From: Marisa cornuarietis
Lineage: Eukaryota > Mollusca > Gastropoda > Architaenioglossa > Ampullariidae
DNA: 64,000 nt
Direction of reading: 5' to 3'
Assembly: GCA_004794655.1 (NCBI GenBank)
Contig: SMMW01000145.1
Location: forward strand, 2,713,749-2,777,748
Both the position numbers and the translations under genes were made by a program. Positions within the stretch are counted from its first letter, which is position 1; each line of letters opens with the position of its first letter. The notes under the pieces are model-generated. The model saw only the letters and a list, made by a program, of their open reading frames with translations, ran no database searches and was not told where the DNA came from. This document shows positions 31,620 to 43,817 of this stretch, piece after piece.

Positions 31620-32574
31620 GATTGTTTTATGCAACTTTACATCTCATGCCTTCGTCCTCGTTCATTAGTCAAGCCCATTTCTTCAGCCATTCACACTGAC
31701 AGGTTCTCTGGATGCGTGGTTTTCTACGTGCAGTCTCTGTCTCAATTTGTCTATTTCGTTGTCTACATTTTAAGTTCCAACAATGTGTGCGGCACACTCT
31801 GACGAGTTTCTATTTATTTCTGTCCTTGTCGATTTCTACTTTCCGGGGCATCTTCTGCTGTTCTGGTCATGAACGAAAAGTCAAACAGAGCTGACAGTCG
31901 CGTTCACTTCGTTTTCAACTTGCTTGCTTCCAATACCCTTTGACCTCTCCCGTCCCAAATGTTTTCGCTGTGGGCACGTCAACAATTTACTTCCTGGCGC
32001 GAAATTTGGAGCAGGTTGGATCAGATGGATAACAACTAGTCAGTTTGAAAACTGTCCAGTCATTAGCATCGATTCTAGTGGGTCGGTTTCAAACCAGCGC
32101 GAAGAATGACAACAATTATTTTTTAAGTGCCGCATCGCGTGTTTTTGAATGGTCGCGCTGACTTTCAGACTATGCGCCTCTCAGCGAAATTTTGTGGGAA
32201 TCCCGCAAGGACACAGCCTAGAAATAGCTCTGAATGAACTATAAAAATATTCATACTTGTTGCTGGTGGTGCTACACAGCAGAAAAGTTATAAAGGTGTA
32301 ATACTGAGTGCATGTAGACAGACATTCTGTGATGCTGTAATTACTGCATGTGCCCATGGATGTGTTTACATGGATTCGCAAGCTTGTGTGCATCTGTATG
32401 TTTTTGCACAAAGCCACACACACACACAAAGTAGTCTGTCTCCCTTTTTTTCATATTGTTGAAGATAATATGGTAGATGTTAAACAGTCCAATAGATGTC
32501 TAACAATAAGGACACAGATAATTTTATATTTTCTGCCCATGTCTTTCAACAATATTAAAATTTCATTCCTCTAT

Positions 32575-32615
<41 letters not shown>

Positions 32616-33040
32616 TGCATAGATCTGCATGGACCTGTAAGATTCACGTGTGTTTAAAACAGTCATATAAAAAATTTTTGCAGGACTGTTTTCTACCAAA
32701 CATTTAAACAAAAATATGTAGGACTGGTGAGTTGTTGGACAAGATGTCAAATATATTCCAAATTACTAGTGCGATCGTCGGTGGAGAGGTAAGAAAAATT
32801 ATGAATTATAAGGCTGCTGGTTGACTTTTCAAATGTTCACATAAAAAGTTCTATAGTAGTTGGTTAGCATCAGGTATGTTATGTACATCTTCAAATTACA
32901 GCTACAAAAAGACAACAAATCACGCTGCAGTAAATAATAGCCTAAACTGTTATTCCATGTAACACATGATTATAATGTGAGCAGATGTTTCAGTCTGCTT
33001 CACCAAAAGATCATGCCCACATAATCCATGGAAGCACCTC
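31620..33040. other. Intergenic stretch without identifiable gene
   Basis: Contains a (GT)n plus (GA)n microsatellite near 32574-32614 and a somewhat GC-richer patch at 31850-32200. Short frames here have no recognisable product. Confidence 0.5.
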
Positions 33041-33054
33041 ATACCTCTACAGCT

Positions 33055-33270
33055 ATTGGCAACAGACACAGCAACAGATACAGATTTCTCTACCTCTCTC
33101 ACAACAGACAGCAACAGATACAGAGTTCTCTACCTCTCTCACAACAGACACAGCAACAGATACAGATTTCTCTACCTCTCTCACAACAGACACAGCAACA
33201 GATACAGATTTCTCTACCTCTGTCACAACAGACAGCAACAGATACAGATTTCTCTACCTCTCTCACATGT
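33055..33270 (+). repeat. 36-42-bp minisatellite
   Basis: About five copies of CAACAGATACAGATTTCTCT then ACCTCTCTCACAACAGACA(CAG). Unit lengths differ by three, so all three frames stay open and give repetitive S/T/D-rich frames on the plus strand. Confidence 0.92.
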
Positions 33271-33659
33271 ACACTCATGCATGCACATTATATTTTTACC
33301 CTCACCCTGTCAGTGGCATAACCCTTTCTTCTAATGCAAAAGTAGAGATTCTTGCAGCTGCACATCATTTTTCACTAACATGGGAAATTTCTGTAGAAAT
33401 TTGATGACATTGTGCACTTATGTGGAGGAATGAAAAGGGTCATCATTTTGCAGTCTTCCTCCATCTGTTCTGATCAAGTAATGATTCACAGACTCTAATA
33501 ATATAAAGCTGAAGTATCTCACTGTCAGCTGCGGCCATGGACATTGCATGATTCCTGTGTAACAATGCAGATATAAGAGAGACAGAAAAACAAATAAGTC
33601 ATAGCAGCAGTAGGAACGGAAGAGGTGCTAAGTGATGGGCAGCATCATCTGTTGCCCTT

Positions 33660-33728
33660 TTTTACAAAAACTTTACTATTTAAATACCCCACTAGGGACT
33701 AATAAAGGTGGTCATTGTCATTGTCAAG
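33660..33728 (+). repeat. Rex1/Babar-type LINE 3' tail fragment
   Basis: TATTTAAATACCCCACTAGG followed by GACTAATAAAGGTGGTCATT and (GTCATT)n is the complement of the 3' end of the minus-strand element at 55005-56250 (TTTATTAGTCCCCAGGGGGC). It is a severely 5'-truncated insertion. Confidence 0.6.
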
Positions 33729-34479
33729 GTATTAGAGATAATCAGTGGTTGATGAGACAGTTAAATGTCAGAGATAAACCCAAAAAAGGCCACTGGAAAG
33801 GAAACTATTCAGTACTTGGGCAAGGATGAGGACACTACCAAGAAGTGTAGGACAAATGATGGGTGTTCAAATCCAAACAGACGAACGCAGAAACAAAACT
33901 GCAGATAGCTAGCCCCTTCAAGCTTGTAAGGCCAAGAGCCATCACTCATAACACCATATTAAAATTACATGAAGTGTATAATCCCTCACTGAAACAGGAC
34001 GTTTGTTATGAGCTTCTAGTGTAACAGCTTGCACATCAAGAACACAGCTTTCAGCACCACACCACAACACTGAGTATTACACTTGGTAACACTATACAAT
34101 TACCAAGAATATATGAACAAGTAGTGCATTTTAAGAAATATAATAGCTACTTTGCAAGATCAAGAAGCTTTATCAACCACAATATTACTGTAACTAAACA
34201 TCAAACTATAGACGCTGCATTTACATTGTGAAAACACAAATTGGGAATAAATTACAATGTGAAAACGCATTATATAAAGGATGCACAATGTATACAAGGT
34301 ATTTTTAAAGTGATTATGTGGTTACATTAGAAAAGTATGTTCTCCCAATGTAATGTTTTGATGTTATACAAAGGAGATGGTCATCTGTTATGATGCTAAC
34401 CTAAAGCATTGTCCCATAATAAGATGCGAGAATCCCCCCACCCCCATATTAAACTATAGGTGTACACAGCAATTGAGAT

Positions 34480-34630
34480 AATTGTTAGAGCCCTCACTTT
34501 TCCTTAACCTTGTTTTTGTGAGGGCAGAACTCATTTCCTGTCCTTATGACCATAGGGGAGGTAAGTGTTAGAGCCCTCACTTTTCTCAAACCATGTTCTT
34601 GTGAGGGAAGAACTCATTTTTTCTCCCTTA
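34480..34630 (+). repeat. ~83-bp tandem duplication
   Basis: Two copies of GTTAGAGCCCTCACTTTTC..TTGTGAGGGMAGAACTCATTT. No coding potential recognised in 33.8-35.0 kb otherwise. Confidence 0.7.
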
Positions 34631-35031
34631 CTGCCTATTCCCAGCCCTCTATAGAGTCAAGTACCCACTCCATAGCTGGGTTACCTCGGGGAACTACGCT
34701 GCTTCACATAGGTATCAAATCAGGTGGTGTGTGTGCTTTGGGTTCAGATACCGTTGTCCATTAGGTTATCCATTCTCCCCACTCAAAGAATGGGATGACG
34801 GTAAAGATGAGCTTCAGGCAGAACTCTAGGTACAAGCAGAGCTTTGTTAAGTTCAGAAAGAACTCAAGGTACAAGCAAAACTTCTCTGTAGTACAGGCAG
34901 TAACTGACATGCATTTATGACCTTTTGTTTCATGGCCAAAGCTGTTTTCATCCACACATTACCCTAAAATCTTATCTGCACATTACCCTTACATCAAATC
35001 ATCTACACATTACCCTGTGATGTCTGATCAT

Positions 35032-35421
35032 CTATACATTAGTCTGTGACATCCCATCATCAGAGTCAATCATGATGTGCATATTCTTCATGATGCTGGG
35101 AGATGAAGGCTGCAGGTTGAAATAGCTTTTATCAGCTGAAAGAAAAGCAGGGTTGTCGTACCGTAAGGTCGCTACAGAAACCTCATATGGAGTTGGTGTG
35201 TTGGCTTGTGCAACTGAAGTGTTGTCTTGTGAATCCAGCATAAAATGGCTGGGTGAAATACTTAGTGGGTTTTCCACCATCACTGCATCAGCTCCTTCAT
35301 CTGATGTAGAAGCAGGTGCCTGCTGCTTGGGCTGTGTAGGGCTGGTTGCCTTTTGTCTGGTCAATGTGGTCTTCTTGAGGACATTATTATTATTATTCTC
35401 TGATTTCTGTTTGTCTTTCAG
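35032..35421 (-). CDS. Candidate last exon: cytoplasmic tail of an unknown protein
   Basis: A minus-strand frame after an acceptor-like TGTGTATGTTACAG (AG at 35422-35423) ends in a normal stop at 35032-35034. The translation is hydrophilic, rich in Asn, Ser, Thr and Pro, and contains VATLRYDNPAFLSADKSYF, with a YDNPAF sequence of the kind seen in cytoplasmic sorting or adaptor-binding tails. No family recognised. Phase 2 is needed at its start; the candidate exon at 36750-36943 ends in phase 2. It could be the C-terminus of the single-pass membrane protein whose helix exon is at 47148-47282, but the link is inference. Confidence 0.45.
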   Translation of the reverse strand: MKDKQKSENNNNNVLKKTTLTRQKATSPTQPKQQAPASTSDEGADAVMVENPLSISPSHFMLDSQDNTSVAQANTPTPYEVSVATLRYDNPAFLSADKSYFNLQPSSPSIMKNMHIMIDSDDGMSQTNV

Positions 35422-35799
35422 CCTGTAACATACACAGACCACAAGAAGTACTATGGCTGAATGCCAAAAGCTCAGGATGACCTAGAAATAACTAGCTGAC
35501 TTTGTTGGGTACAGAAGTAAGCAAGTTATGTTACTGTCATTTGAGGTATGTCTTTTGTGAATGCAAAGCTAAGTATACTACACCGCTCTGTGAGCTGCAC
35601 TAGAAGCCATGCTTTAATTACCAACTGGCCCTTTAGGGTTATTTTTCCCTTCGTGGTCTAGTCCTGTGATACTTGAATGAGATGTTCAGCCCTACCAGTC
35701 ATGTTGGGTACTTTGATTTGTGCATGCAGATTTCCTGTATGTACTACACATCATGGGTGCTGCTCCTTTTCACTGAGGAACTTACTAGAGATATTCAAT

Positions 35800-36420
35800 T
35801 ATATATGGAGCTCAGGAAACATTCCTTAGGCTTGGAATGAGGCTATAATAGTCCCTATATTGAAACCAGGAAAAGACCCTTAAGTCCCAAATAGCTACCA
35901 TCCAATTGCTTTAATCAGTTGCCTCCGTTGCCTTCAGTTTTTAAATAAGAACAGGGCACATGACCACAAACTAAAACCTTTACCCAGATGGCATTCCTGC
36001 AGAGACGCTCAAGGCAGACCCAATAGCTGTAACGGAGATGCTACACCCCCTGCTGCAGAAAATTTGAGAGCAGGAGCAAGTTCCAGCAGACTGAAAGCTT
36101 GGTTATCTGGTAAAGCTACCCAAGAAAGGTAACCTGATCCAGTGCAGCAACTGGCGTGGGATTACACTACTGTCCATTCCCAGAAAGGTGCTGACCAGAA
36201 TCATCCTGTAGAGACTGAAGAATGTCCTAAACAAGAGACTGAGGCAAGACCAGGCAGGCTTTCAGCAGGGTAGATCATGCACGGACCATATCACTACACT
36301 GTGAATCATTATTGAACAGTCCATCAAATGACAGTCCCCACCCTACATGACATTTGTGGGTTTTGAGAAGGCATTTGACTCTGTAGTCATCTGGAAGTTG
36401 ATGCAGCATTACAGATTTTC
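35800..36420 (+). mobile_element. RTE-like LINE relic: early reverse transcriptase motifs
   Basis: Reads, across several stops, LTRWHSCRDAQG-like linker and then PDGIPAETLKADP, a LPKKGNLIQCSNWRGITLLS block, RLRQDQAGFQQGRSCTDHIT and TFVGFEKAFDSV. These are RT motifs 0 to A. The catalytic Asp context (FEKAFD) remains, but the frame is broken. It is truncated before the FADD box. Confidence 0.7.
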
Positions 36421-36749
36421 ACCAAAGTTCAATAAAAGGAAAAACTATAACAAACTAAAGATTTTTTAAAGTAATGAACAGTAGAAACAAATATAGTGCC
36501 CAATACTAAATTAATAGAAATCTGGAATATAGGAATAGGACAACATAAGGGATTTGGCAACCAATACAATGCACCACCACTTCCTCCAAGAGCAAGAGAC
36601 CACATCTGGAAAGCAGCAACAATAAATAACACCTGCAGTGTAACAGCCCTTCTCCCACACCTACCCTAACCGCTTTCCTCCACACTCTTTCCATCCTCCA
36701 CTCCCAAGTATTTTACCAGATCCTCATCCCCCTCACAGTGCAAAATCAC

Positions 36750-36943
36750 CTGTAGGTGGAAGCATTTCTCCCTTCCAAACACAACAACAAAACTCCCAGT
36801 AACTGGCTATCTTCTACATTTCTCATTGTATCACCTTCAAAGTTAAGACCCACCTCTCTGAATACTTCCAGTAAATGGTTGTTTTTCTCACCATATATCC
36901 CCCTCCTCTCATCCATATCTTTTTTTAAGTTTGCAAACTTTAA
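36750..36943 (-). CDS. Candidate internal exon of the minus-strand gene
   Basis: An open 194-nt stretch (LKFANLKKDMDERRGIYGEK, then NHLLEVFREVGLNFEGDT) between an acceptor ACACGTGTTACAG and a donor CTACAG|GTGATT. It ends in phase 2, compatible with the exon at 35032-35421. Composition looks protein-like but I recognise no domain, and it could be part of an unrecognised repeat. Confidence 0.3.
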
Positions 36944-37299
36944 CTGTAACACGTGTTACTGTATTTGTTTCTCACCCTGCTGTATTTGTTTCACACACTG
37001 CTGTATTTTGCACAATACTTTATTTGTTTCTCACAATGTTATATTAGTTTTTCACATTACTTGCAAGAATATCCAGAAAAATAGTTCAGTGTTATCAAAA
37101 GCCTGTCATCTGATTAAATGTTACTTGGTGTTGGGCACTTACTTGGAACTGAGCTTCTCTTCAAAGACAGGGATGTCGACAGAGACAGTTTGACAACCAC
37201 CATCATGTGCAGTGGCCTCTTGAGAATCTTGAGGAGACCTACTTGCTCGTAACTCTGATAAGTTGCATGTGGCAAACTTTATCTTTGTATCCCCAAATC

Positions 37300-37798
37300 T
37301 GAATAAAGTAAAGAATCATGTAGAATCATATGTGGTTTCATGTTTTACATCAACAATACCGAAGAGATCAGCAACTACAAGCTATGCATATCTTTCATCA
37401 TCCTGTAACCAACACATCTGTCCCTGATGGCTACGTAGGGGGTGGGCTAGTTGCACAAGAAACACAACAGGATGGAATTTGCCACACAACTGTAGCTTTT
37501 ATTCAGAGTCACTCGGTTGCTGGCCTGCCTTCTCTCCACTCCCACTTCCAAGATCACAATAGCCCCGACAACTTCAAACCTAGACTCTTTATCCTCTTCC
37601 CCCGTCGAACTTTCCAGAAGCCATCCCTTTCTCTTCCCAGGGTCCGGTTATGCAGCTTCCGCCTGTCCCTGAATCCATAGCGGCACGTACAGTCCCCCCA
37701 CCCACTCCTAGGGTCCAAGGCCAGACTTCATAGGCTTGCTAAGTGTGTGTCCACGTGTGGTGTGATTGTGTTTGAGAGCGTGTGTGTAACTGTGTGCA

Positions 37799-37831
<33 letters not shown>

Positions 37832-38094
37832 ATATGATGACCGTATGTACGTATGCGAATGTGTGTGTATGTGTCCTAAAGATCATACCAAGAGCCGCCA
37901 CAGGCGGGAAAGTGAAGCCGCGCTGACCCGCATGTGACAGCGACCACCCCCCTCCCCCGTACCGACGATCGGCCGATGTTCGTGTCAAAACTCTCAAACT
38001 AAAGATTTCTGATTGTTCTCTTTTTTGAAACATGAAGAGATGTGACTTAACAGCTTTTCACAAGATTTAACAAGTCGCATTTATCTTTGGTATT
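37300..38094. other. GC-richer intergenic stretch with (GT)n/(GC)n
   Basis: Contains a (TG)n(CG)n tract at 37797-37829 and otherwise no recognisable gene. The long plus frame at 37330-37680 lacks family resemblance. Confidence 0.45.
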
Positions 38095-38298
38095 AGAGAG
38101 TTTGAGATTTGTGACGCGGAGGAAAGACGTGTGCGGCAACGGGCAGGGCCCGCCTCTAAGCGTTCCCGTCCTAAGAAAGCGATTGCGATTTAAGCGACGG
38201 AAGCGCGAATGCACGGGTAGTAACTGCGTAGACAATTCACAGTCACTAGCCTCCCTTTGTTTTGTACGCCAAGAGTTCGGGTGATCACTACGACAACA

Positions 38299-40150
38299 AT
38301 GTCTCGGATTAATCCATTTCTAGCATATTGTTTGGATGATTCTTCGGATGAAGAAATGCTAGAACTGGCGTGAACTTGGATGAAGCCCAACGCAAAGAAA
38401 AACAAGTTTAAGTTCGTCTTTGAAGACATCAATGTTATGAGCAATTCAGGTTTCATAAAGACCTCCTAAGGCTTTACGCTTCTCTTCAGATACCTGAGAA
38501 GATCGTGGCATCAAATGGCACATGTTCAGGTAATGAGATTATTAAATATTAAAGTGCAAATATTTGGACTTAAGTAGCAAAGCTTACAAAATGTCTATAA
38601 TTTACTTCTTAAGTAGGACTAGGACTGTATTGTCAATTGTATTTGAGTTAGTTTGTTGGGAAAGTGCTTCCACCTAGAGATGACTTTGCACTATAAAGGG
38701 AGAGGGGGAGAAAAAACTTTTATTGATTAGGCCTGAGCCCATTTCAAGGGGAAGGTGAACAACATCTATCAAAGTAACTATACCTATATATATATATAAA
38801 TCAACACGCTGCATTTATGAATGTATCTACTCTCTCTGGCAACATCCTCACAACCATCAGAACAAAACATCACAAACTTTGTAGCTATGTGTATCTTACA
38901 CACACATACATCCACACACTCGTTCAGTCCCAACCTCCTACTACTATTCATACTGTATAACTTTCTTTTCTACCAAACAAAGCATATAGACCTATAAGCA
39001 ACATTGTGATAAGACTAGGTCCCATATTCTCCATCAAGCACACATAACTCACACCCATACATGCACACTCTCAGCATATAATTTTTCTTCTTATAAAGAA
39101 AACATGCAAATCGCCTTGTCAAATTTGGGTTACTGTCTGCAGTAATAGTCAAACCATATCTTATTTTTGTAATTTCTAGCATGAATAATGGTGTAGAACT
39201 TGCGATTTCTAGGCCCTTATTACACTAACTCAATTGATTTGCTGGTATTATTTTAAAATTGTTAGTTTTCTTTAAACTAGGGATGGTATATGTCTCTCTC
39301 ACAATATGTATGTGAGAGCTTCAATATAAATATATATAGCTGTACTTACAATACCTTTACTTTGGTGCAAAATTCTGAACATGGGAATTTTGTTAAATTT
39401 CAGGGATTGAAGGATTATGCATAACATTAAAAAGACTGGCATATCCCAATCACCTGTCCGATATATGCCAAACATTCAGCAGAAGCCCGGATGAAATTTC
39501 CAGACTGTTCAGCAAAATGATTGAGCAATTTATATGACACACACCAGCATCATCTGAACCACAGGTGGCTGCAGCAGGCAGATATGAGGAGGATGGCCAA
39601 AGCTATATACAAGGTTGCTCCTTTAGACCATTGTATTGGCTTCATAGATGGAACTGTCAGGCCAATAACAAGACCTGGATTGTGTCTTCAGGAGGTGTAC
39701 AATGGACAGAAAAGACAACATGCCTTGAAATTTCAGTCAGTGATTGGCCACTTGTTTGGGTTGTTGACAGGCGAAGACACAACACTTTCCTCCTGAGAGA
39801 AAGTGGTTTAATGACCTTAATGGAGAATCACTGTCATGATGAAAATGGTGCACCCTTTTATGTATATGGTGATCAGGCTTATCCGCCAAGTCAGCACCTG
39901 ATTTCACCATTTCGAGGTGCACTCAGGATGAACAACAGTTCAATGCAGAAATGTGCAAGGTTCGTCTTGCAGTAGAATGGGGCTTTGGGAAGGTTATTTG
40001 AATTTTCTCGACTATAAGAAGGGATTAAAGCTCTGGCTGCACCCAGTGGGGAAGTATTATATTATTGGAACTTTATTAACTAACTGCCATACCTGCCTTT
40101 ATGGCAGCGTCACAACAAAGTTTTGGGGTAGTTCCCCCTCTTCTTGAAGA
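38299..40150 (+). pseudogene. Harbinger DDE transposase, broken
   Basis: Starts MSRINPFLAYCLDDSSDEEM, stops early at a TGA, then resumes as VFEDINVMSNSG and LRLYASLQIPEKIVASNGTC before a GTAATG donor near 38531. A second exon (after ATTTCAG 39403) reads GLCITLKRLAYPNHL and SPDEISRLFSKMIEQ. After a frameshift come DHCIGFIDGTVRPITRPG, YNGQKRQHALKFQSVI and, in another frame, FLLRESGLMTLMENHCHDEN, PFYVYGDQAYPPSQHLISPF and a late LKLWLHPVGKYYIIGTLL. The DDE core Asp residues in FIDGT and YGDQAY remain, but at least three frameshifts or stops preclude function. Confidence 0.85.
38650..38720 (+). repeat. Short interspersed motif shared with 56808-56870
   Basis: GGGAAAGTGCTTCCACCTAG..GACTTTGCACTATAAAGGGAGAGGGGG matches the sequence at 56815-56870 (GGGAAAGTGCTTCCACCGAA..GGCGATTTCGCACTGTGGAGG). 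It lies inside the Harbinger element. Class unknown. Confidence 0.5.
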
Positions 40151-40519
40151 GTATCTTCATTGACGACTCTGAATTCCCCCCCCCCCAACAGCACATACAT
40201 ACGCATCTTTTGTTTATATTTTTATGTCTGTTTGTTTTGGTTTTGTAAGACACACAAAGCATGTGTAATAAAATATGTTATATAAATACACTATTAATTT
40301 CAGTGAGGATGCACAACCAAAGTCACATCTGAAGGATGGCTTTTGATGAGAATACTGTTGAAAAGTAGGAAGAACCACCTGAATTACACCCCAGACTACC
40401 TATAGCATTTGCTGTTCACATCTGAAATTATTAACAAGAAAAAACATAAAAAGGCAGGACATCAGTTCACTTACATGCATTTTAATGAATAACTCAAAAC
40501 AGAACAAAAAAATTTTAAG

Positions 40520-42693
40520 TCATTTTTTGGAAAATTTTTGAAGTAGCAGCAGAAAAGCATTCCGCTAAGCACTAAACGCTTCAAATTTTTCACGTTTTAG
40601 GGCCAGTTCTTGCCTCCTTAGCTTCAGTTCTGCTAGCCTCTCTTCCCTCTTCTTGTCTTTTAATAACAAGTTCTAACACAAGATCATTAGGTTTTTTCTT
40701 CTTTGAAGAAGGCACAGGATCTGCACACAAACAGGTGCATAAATAAATAAGCTGATAATATTTTTTAAAGAGGCATTCTGCAGACTATTCTATGAGCAGC
40801 AAAACAAGATTCACACCTACGTGACTAGAACAGCGGTGCGGATAGGAGATTTGCAGTCTGGTTTACAGTTTTTCGCATGAATTAGTAAGCTAGGAGCAAC
40901 TGCTGGCCACATATCATTCATCATTCCTTATGTCAATTCATAGACATGTTTGCATGTTATGTTGGATGCGTGCATATGTGTCATTTTTTGTAAAGTGCCA
41001 TGAGTTTGCCCCCTAAGGGTAGGGATATGGTGCTACTATATAACTTTATTTATATTGTACCAATACCTAGGTGGATAAAAGCAACAATTATATTCGACTG
41101 GGAACATGCTGTTCTCTTTCTGGCCTCACAATGCGCTGTCACGCCACCTTTGTTATTTTTATGTCTATGCATTGTTTGACATGTGCAAGATTAGTCTGCT
41201 TACCTTCATTGCTAGATGAAGAAGGTCCAGCAACAGCTTCATTTTGTTTTCTTTTTCATGACTCCATTGCTGCAGCATGTTACCTCTGCTCCACTTCATC
41301 TTTTTTTCTGACTTTTTTAACCCCCTCTCTTCATTTTCTATAGTTTCTTAATTCCTGTAATTTCTAACAGCAGATGATCCCTTTCTGTAAGTTCCTCTTC
41401 CACTTCACCTGATCTAAAAATTAAAAGAAATGCAGTAAAGTGGATGATTGCATATTGTAATTACTAAACACAGATGAGTCTACATTATGACTGACAAGTA
41501 GTGAGTTGAAATGCAGTACCTGAAATAGAGTTAGCATTATATGGATTTTGGTGCTATTTTAGCAGCATAAGCCAAATGTCTTTTTACATTTCCCATAAAC
41601 TTTCCTTCTGTGTATATAATGAGGTTGGATACAAACTTATTTAGTTTTTATTTTCTTGTGGTATACATCCTTCCATTGACATGGCACATTTCCATGAATT
41701 CACTGACTTTTTTTAATCACTTTAACACCATGAAATAAACTTATGTTTTTTTAAAATATGTTTTGCTTGATTGTATACTGCTACTTGTATGTAAGTTTGT
41801 GCATGATTGTGAGGAATTGAAGATACATACACATCTTAAGGACTCAGCCACTCTTTTCCAGCCAGCCCCAGATTTATTGGAAGGCTGGTCAAACAAGACC
41901 TGCCTCAATCAATGCAGGTCCATTTCCTCTGATAAACAGATGACTTTTTTTTACTTCTGAAAGCAAAATAAAAGTTTGCAAATGCTAGTAGTGATCAGGG
42001 ATAACCAGTACAACTTAATTTCGAAATTGCTCAGCATTTCATTCCTAACCACTATAATTACTATGAATAATAAAATATTATACAATCATAACTTGTAAAA
42101 TGAAAATACTACAAAAAAGATTTAATGTTTTATGGTTACTGCTTAAATTACCACATAGCTGTAATAGGTATAGAACAACATAACAATAAAATAATATATA
42201 CATAATTAAAAACATAAATATTACAACTGTATAATAAATAAAAAAATTAATTACATGAATACAATTTTTGCCTATGGTATGAAATGTTTATTCACGAGTT
42301 AGTTGTTCCTATAGCAATATATTGCTCTATAATAGTACTAAAAATATTTAACGGTTATTTTGGGGACAGATAACAAATGATGAAGAAAATTATAATGATT
42401 ATAATTATTATCTTTAACAATTATTATCTCATCATTATATAACTTTACACAAAAAGTGTGTTAGCAAGTCTTGTAAATACGATTGAATAGACATAAACCA
42501 TCGATTGCAGGGATGGTCGTTTTTAACTGCTTTAACTTCATAAACAAGCAGCTTTGTTTGATTTCCAACATATATTATGATTGCAGAAGATCTAAATATT
42601 AATTTACAGTTGAAATGTATATACATATCCTTGCAAAAAAGCTGAAATTAGGCGAACAACTTACACGCTTTGGTCACAACTGCTAGATTCCAT
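40520..42693 (-). pseudogene. Harbinger second protein (Myb/SANT-type accessory gene), probably decayed
   Basis: The first exon on the minus strand starts ATG at 42693 (MESSSCDQSV) and ends at a GTAAGT donor. A middle stretch (about 41210-41420) gives EEELTERDHLLLEI and, in other frames, AVAGPSSSSNE. The last exon (about 40545-40725) reads DPVPSSKKKKPNDLVLELVI then a coiled, charged EERLAELKLRRQELALKREK and FEAFSA followed by a stop. A C-terminal charged helix is typical of the DNA-binding partner protein of Harbinger elements. I did not find a clear Myb repeat, so the function is assigned by position. Confidence 0.55.
40940..41060 (+). repeat. LINE/SINE 3' tail remnant
   Basis: TTTTTTGTAAAGTGCCATGA..GGTGCTACTATATAACTTTATTT is the typical 'GTAAAGCGC...GCTATATAAA' tail of CR1/L2-like elements. 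Only the tail is recognisable. Confidence 0.45.
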
Positions 42694-42879
42694 TTCACAC
42701 GTCGCGCCGTGTGACAGCGCGGCTCGCTTTGGCAGAAGTGATGACGTAGGGCTCAAATTCCCGTGACGCTACAGGTTGCCGCACCCGCACGCGGCGCGCT
42801 AGCGCTGAATCTCAAACTCTCTATTGCCACCTATAGGTACTGCTGCTTATAGCAGCTTCCCTAGTCTTGTGTTGTCATT

Positions 42880-43790
42880 TCCACAGATGTCAGAAGTGGG
42901 TGCAGAAGTGTACAGTTCCAGCCATCTTTGATGTACCGAATCCACCGAAATAGAATATTTTTTCAGGAAGGATAGAAAGAGCTGTGTCCGAATAGCTCCA
43001 CGCCTCAGAGAAACACCTTGTTACCAGGTTTTACAGCCCTTGGGGTAAAGTTTGCCTCTCAGGGTCTGTCGCACAGCGTGTCAGCTGACATATCAACGAT
43101 GGTAACTGTAGGAGTGGTAATTATCACAAGAGGCCTCTGAGACTGTTTTCTTTGTTGAACCCACTGATCAACTGTTTAATGCATTCATCAGACTCAGCAA
43201 GTTAAGCAGCCAAACGATGTGTGATGCCATCTCGGAAAAGTCATGACACTTAAAAGCAATTCATCAGGTGTGATTGGACGGAAAGCGTGGTTCAACTCTG
43301 GGACCATCTTCGCCAAACAAAAGAGGTTAAATTCGTCCACAATACCAGACTAAACCAAAGACTGCATAGAAAACCTCTTTTCTCTAACAGGAGGATAAGG
43401 ACATGGAGATAATTCAAGCCCTCGGCAATTTCAGTTCTTTCTGTGCCAAGTGATGGTGGTTGGTCTCATCATCCAGTGAAAGAAGCAACTGCATCGGAGA
43501 TAGAGATGACTTCCTCTTGAGGCTGAGCAACATCAGTACTCAGTGCACTCTCGCGATTTCTGATGCAAGATGTGAGCTAAACAAAAGATGTGAAATCTCC
43601 TAGTGTGCTTTTACCAACTCTGCGGAGGAACTATTCATTCCTGAGAACAATATTTTAACTTACATTGCTGGTTACATCGCCAAAAAGCTACAATTAAAGG
43701 AAAGTGTGCATGTCCAACATGTAAGGAAATTATTACCGGAAGTAAGAAGGAACTGTACGGGAGACTCATCTGTCAATTAAGCAGGTACAT
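42880..43790 (+). pseudogene. P-element / THAP9-like transposase relic
   Basis: Several frames give pieces resembling P-element-type transposase: KFASQGLSHSVSADISTM near 43050, TVFFVEPTDQLFNAFIRLSK near 43150, and, most tellingly, ENNILTYIAGYIAKKLQLK near 43650 followed by CACPTCKEIITGSKKELYGR, the tail with a CxxC pair. Numerous stops break it. The family call is from remembered motif shape (YIAGxVxxKL plus CxxC), not from a search. It starts about 60 bp from the right end of the Harbinger element. Confidence 0.45.
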
Positions 43791-43817
43791 CATGCTAACT
43801 ATCAGCTAGTTGTCCCC

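Larger units (their letters stand above)
38095..42822 (+). mobile_element. Full-length but decayed PIF/Harbinger DNA transposon
   Basis: Terminal inverted repeats AGAGAGTTTGAGATT at 38095-38109 and, inverted, at 42808-42822; a second matching block GTGCGGCAAC lies a little further in at each end. It is flanked by a 3-bp direct repeat ATT (38092-38094 and 42823-42825), the duplication length expected for this superfamily. Inside are a plus-strand DDE transposase pseudogene (38299-40150) and a convergent minus-strand second gene (40520-42693), the usual two-gene plan. It probably sits in an intron of the minus-strand gene spanning 35-48 kb. Confidence 0.85.

Noticed and set aside
33850..33890. 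GTGTTCAAATCC as a tRNA or tRNA-SINE B box
   Set aside because: No A box at the right distance and no cloverleaf could be drawn.
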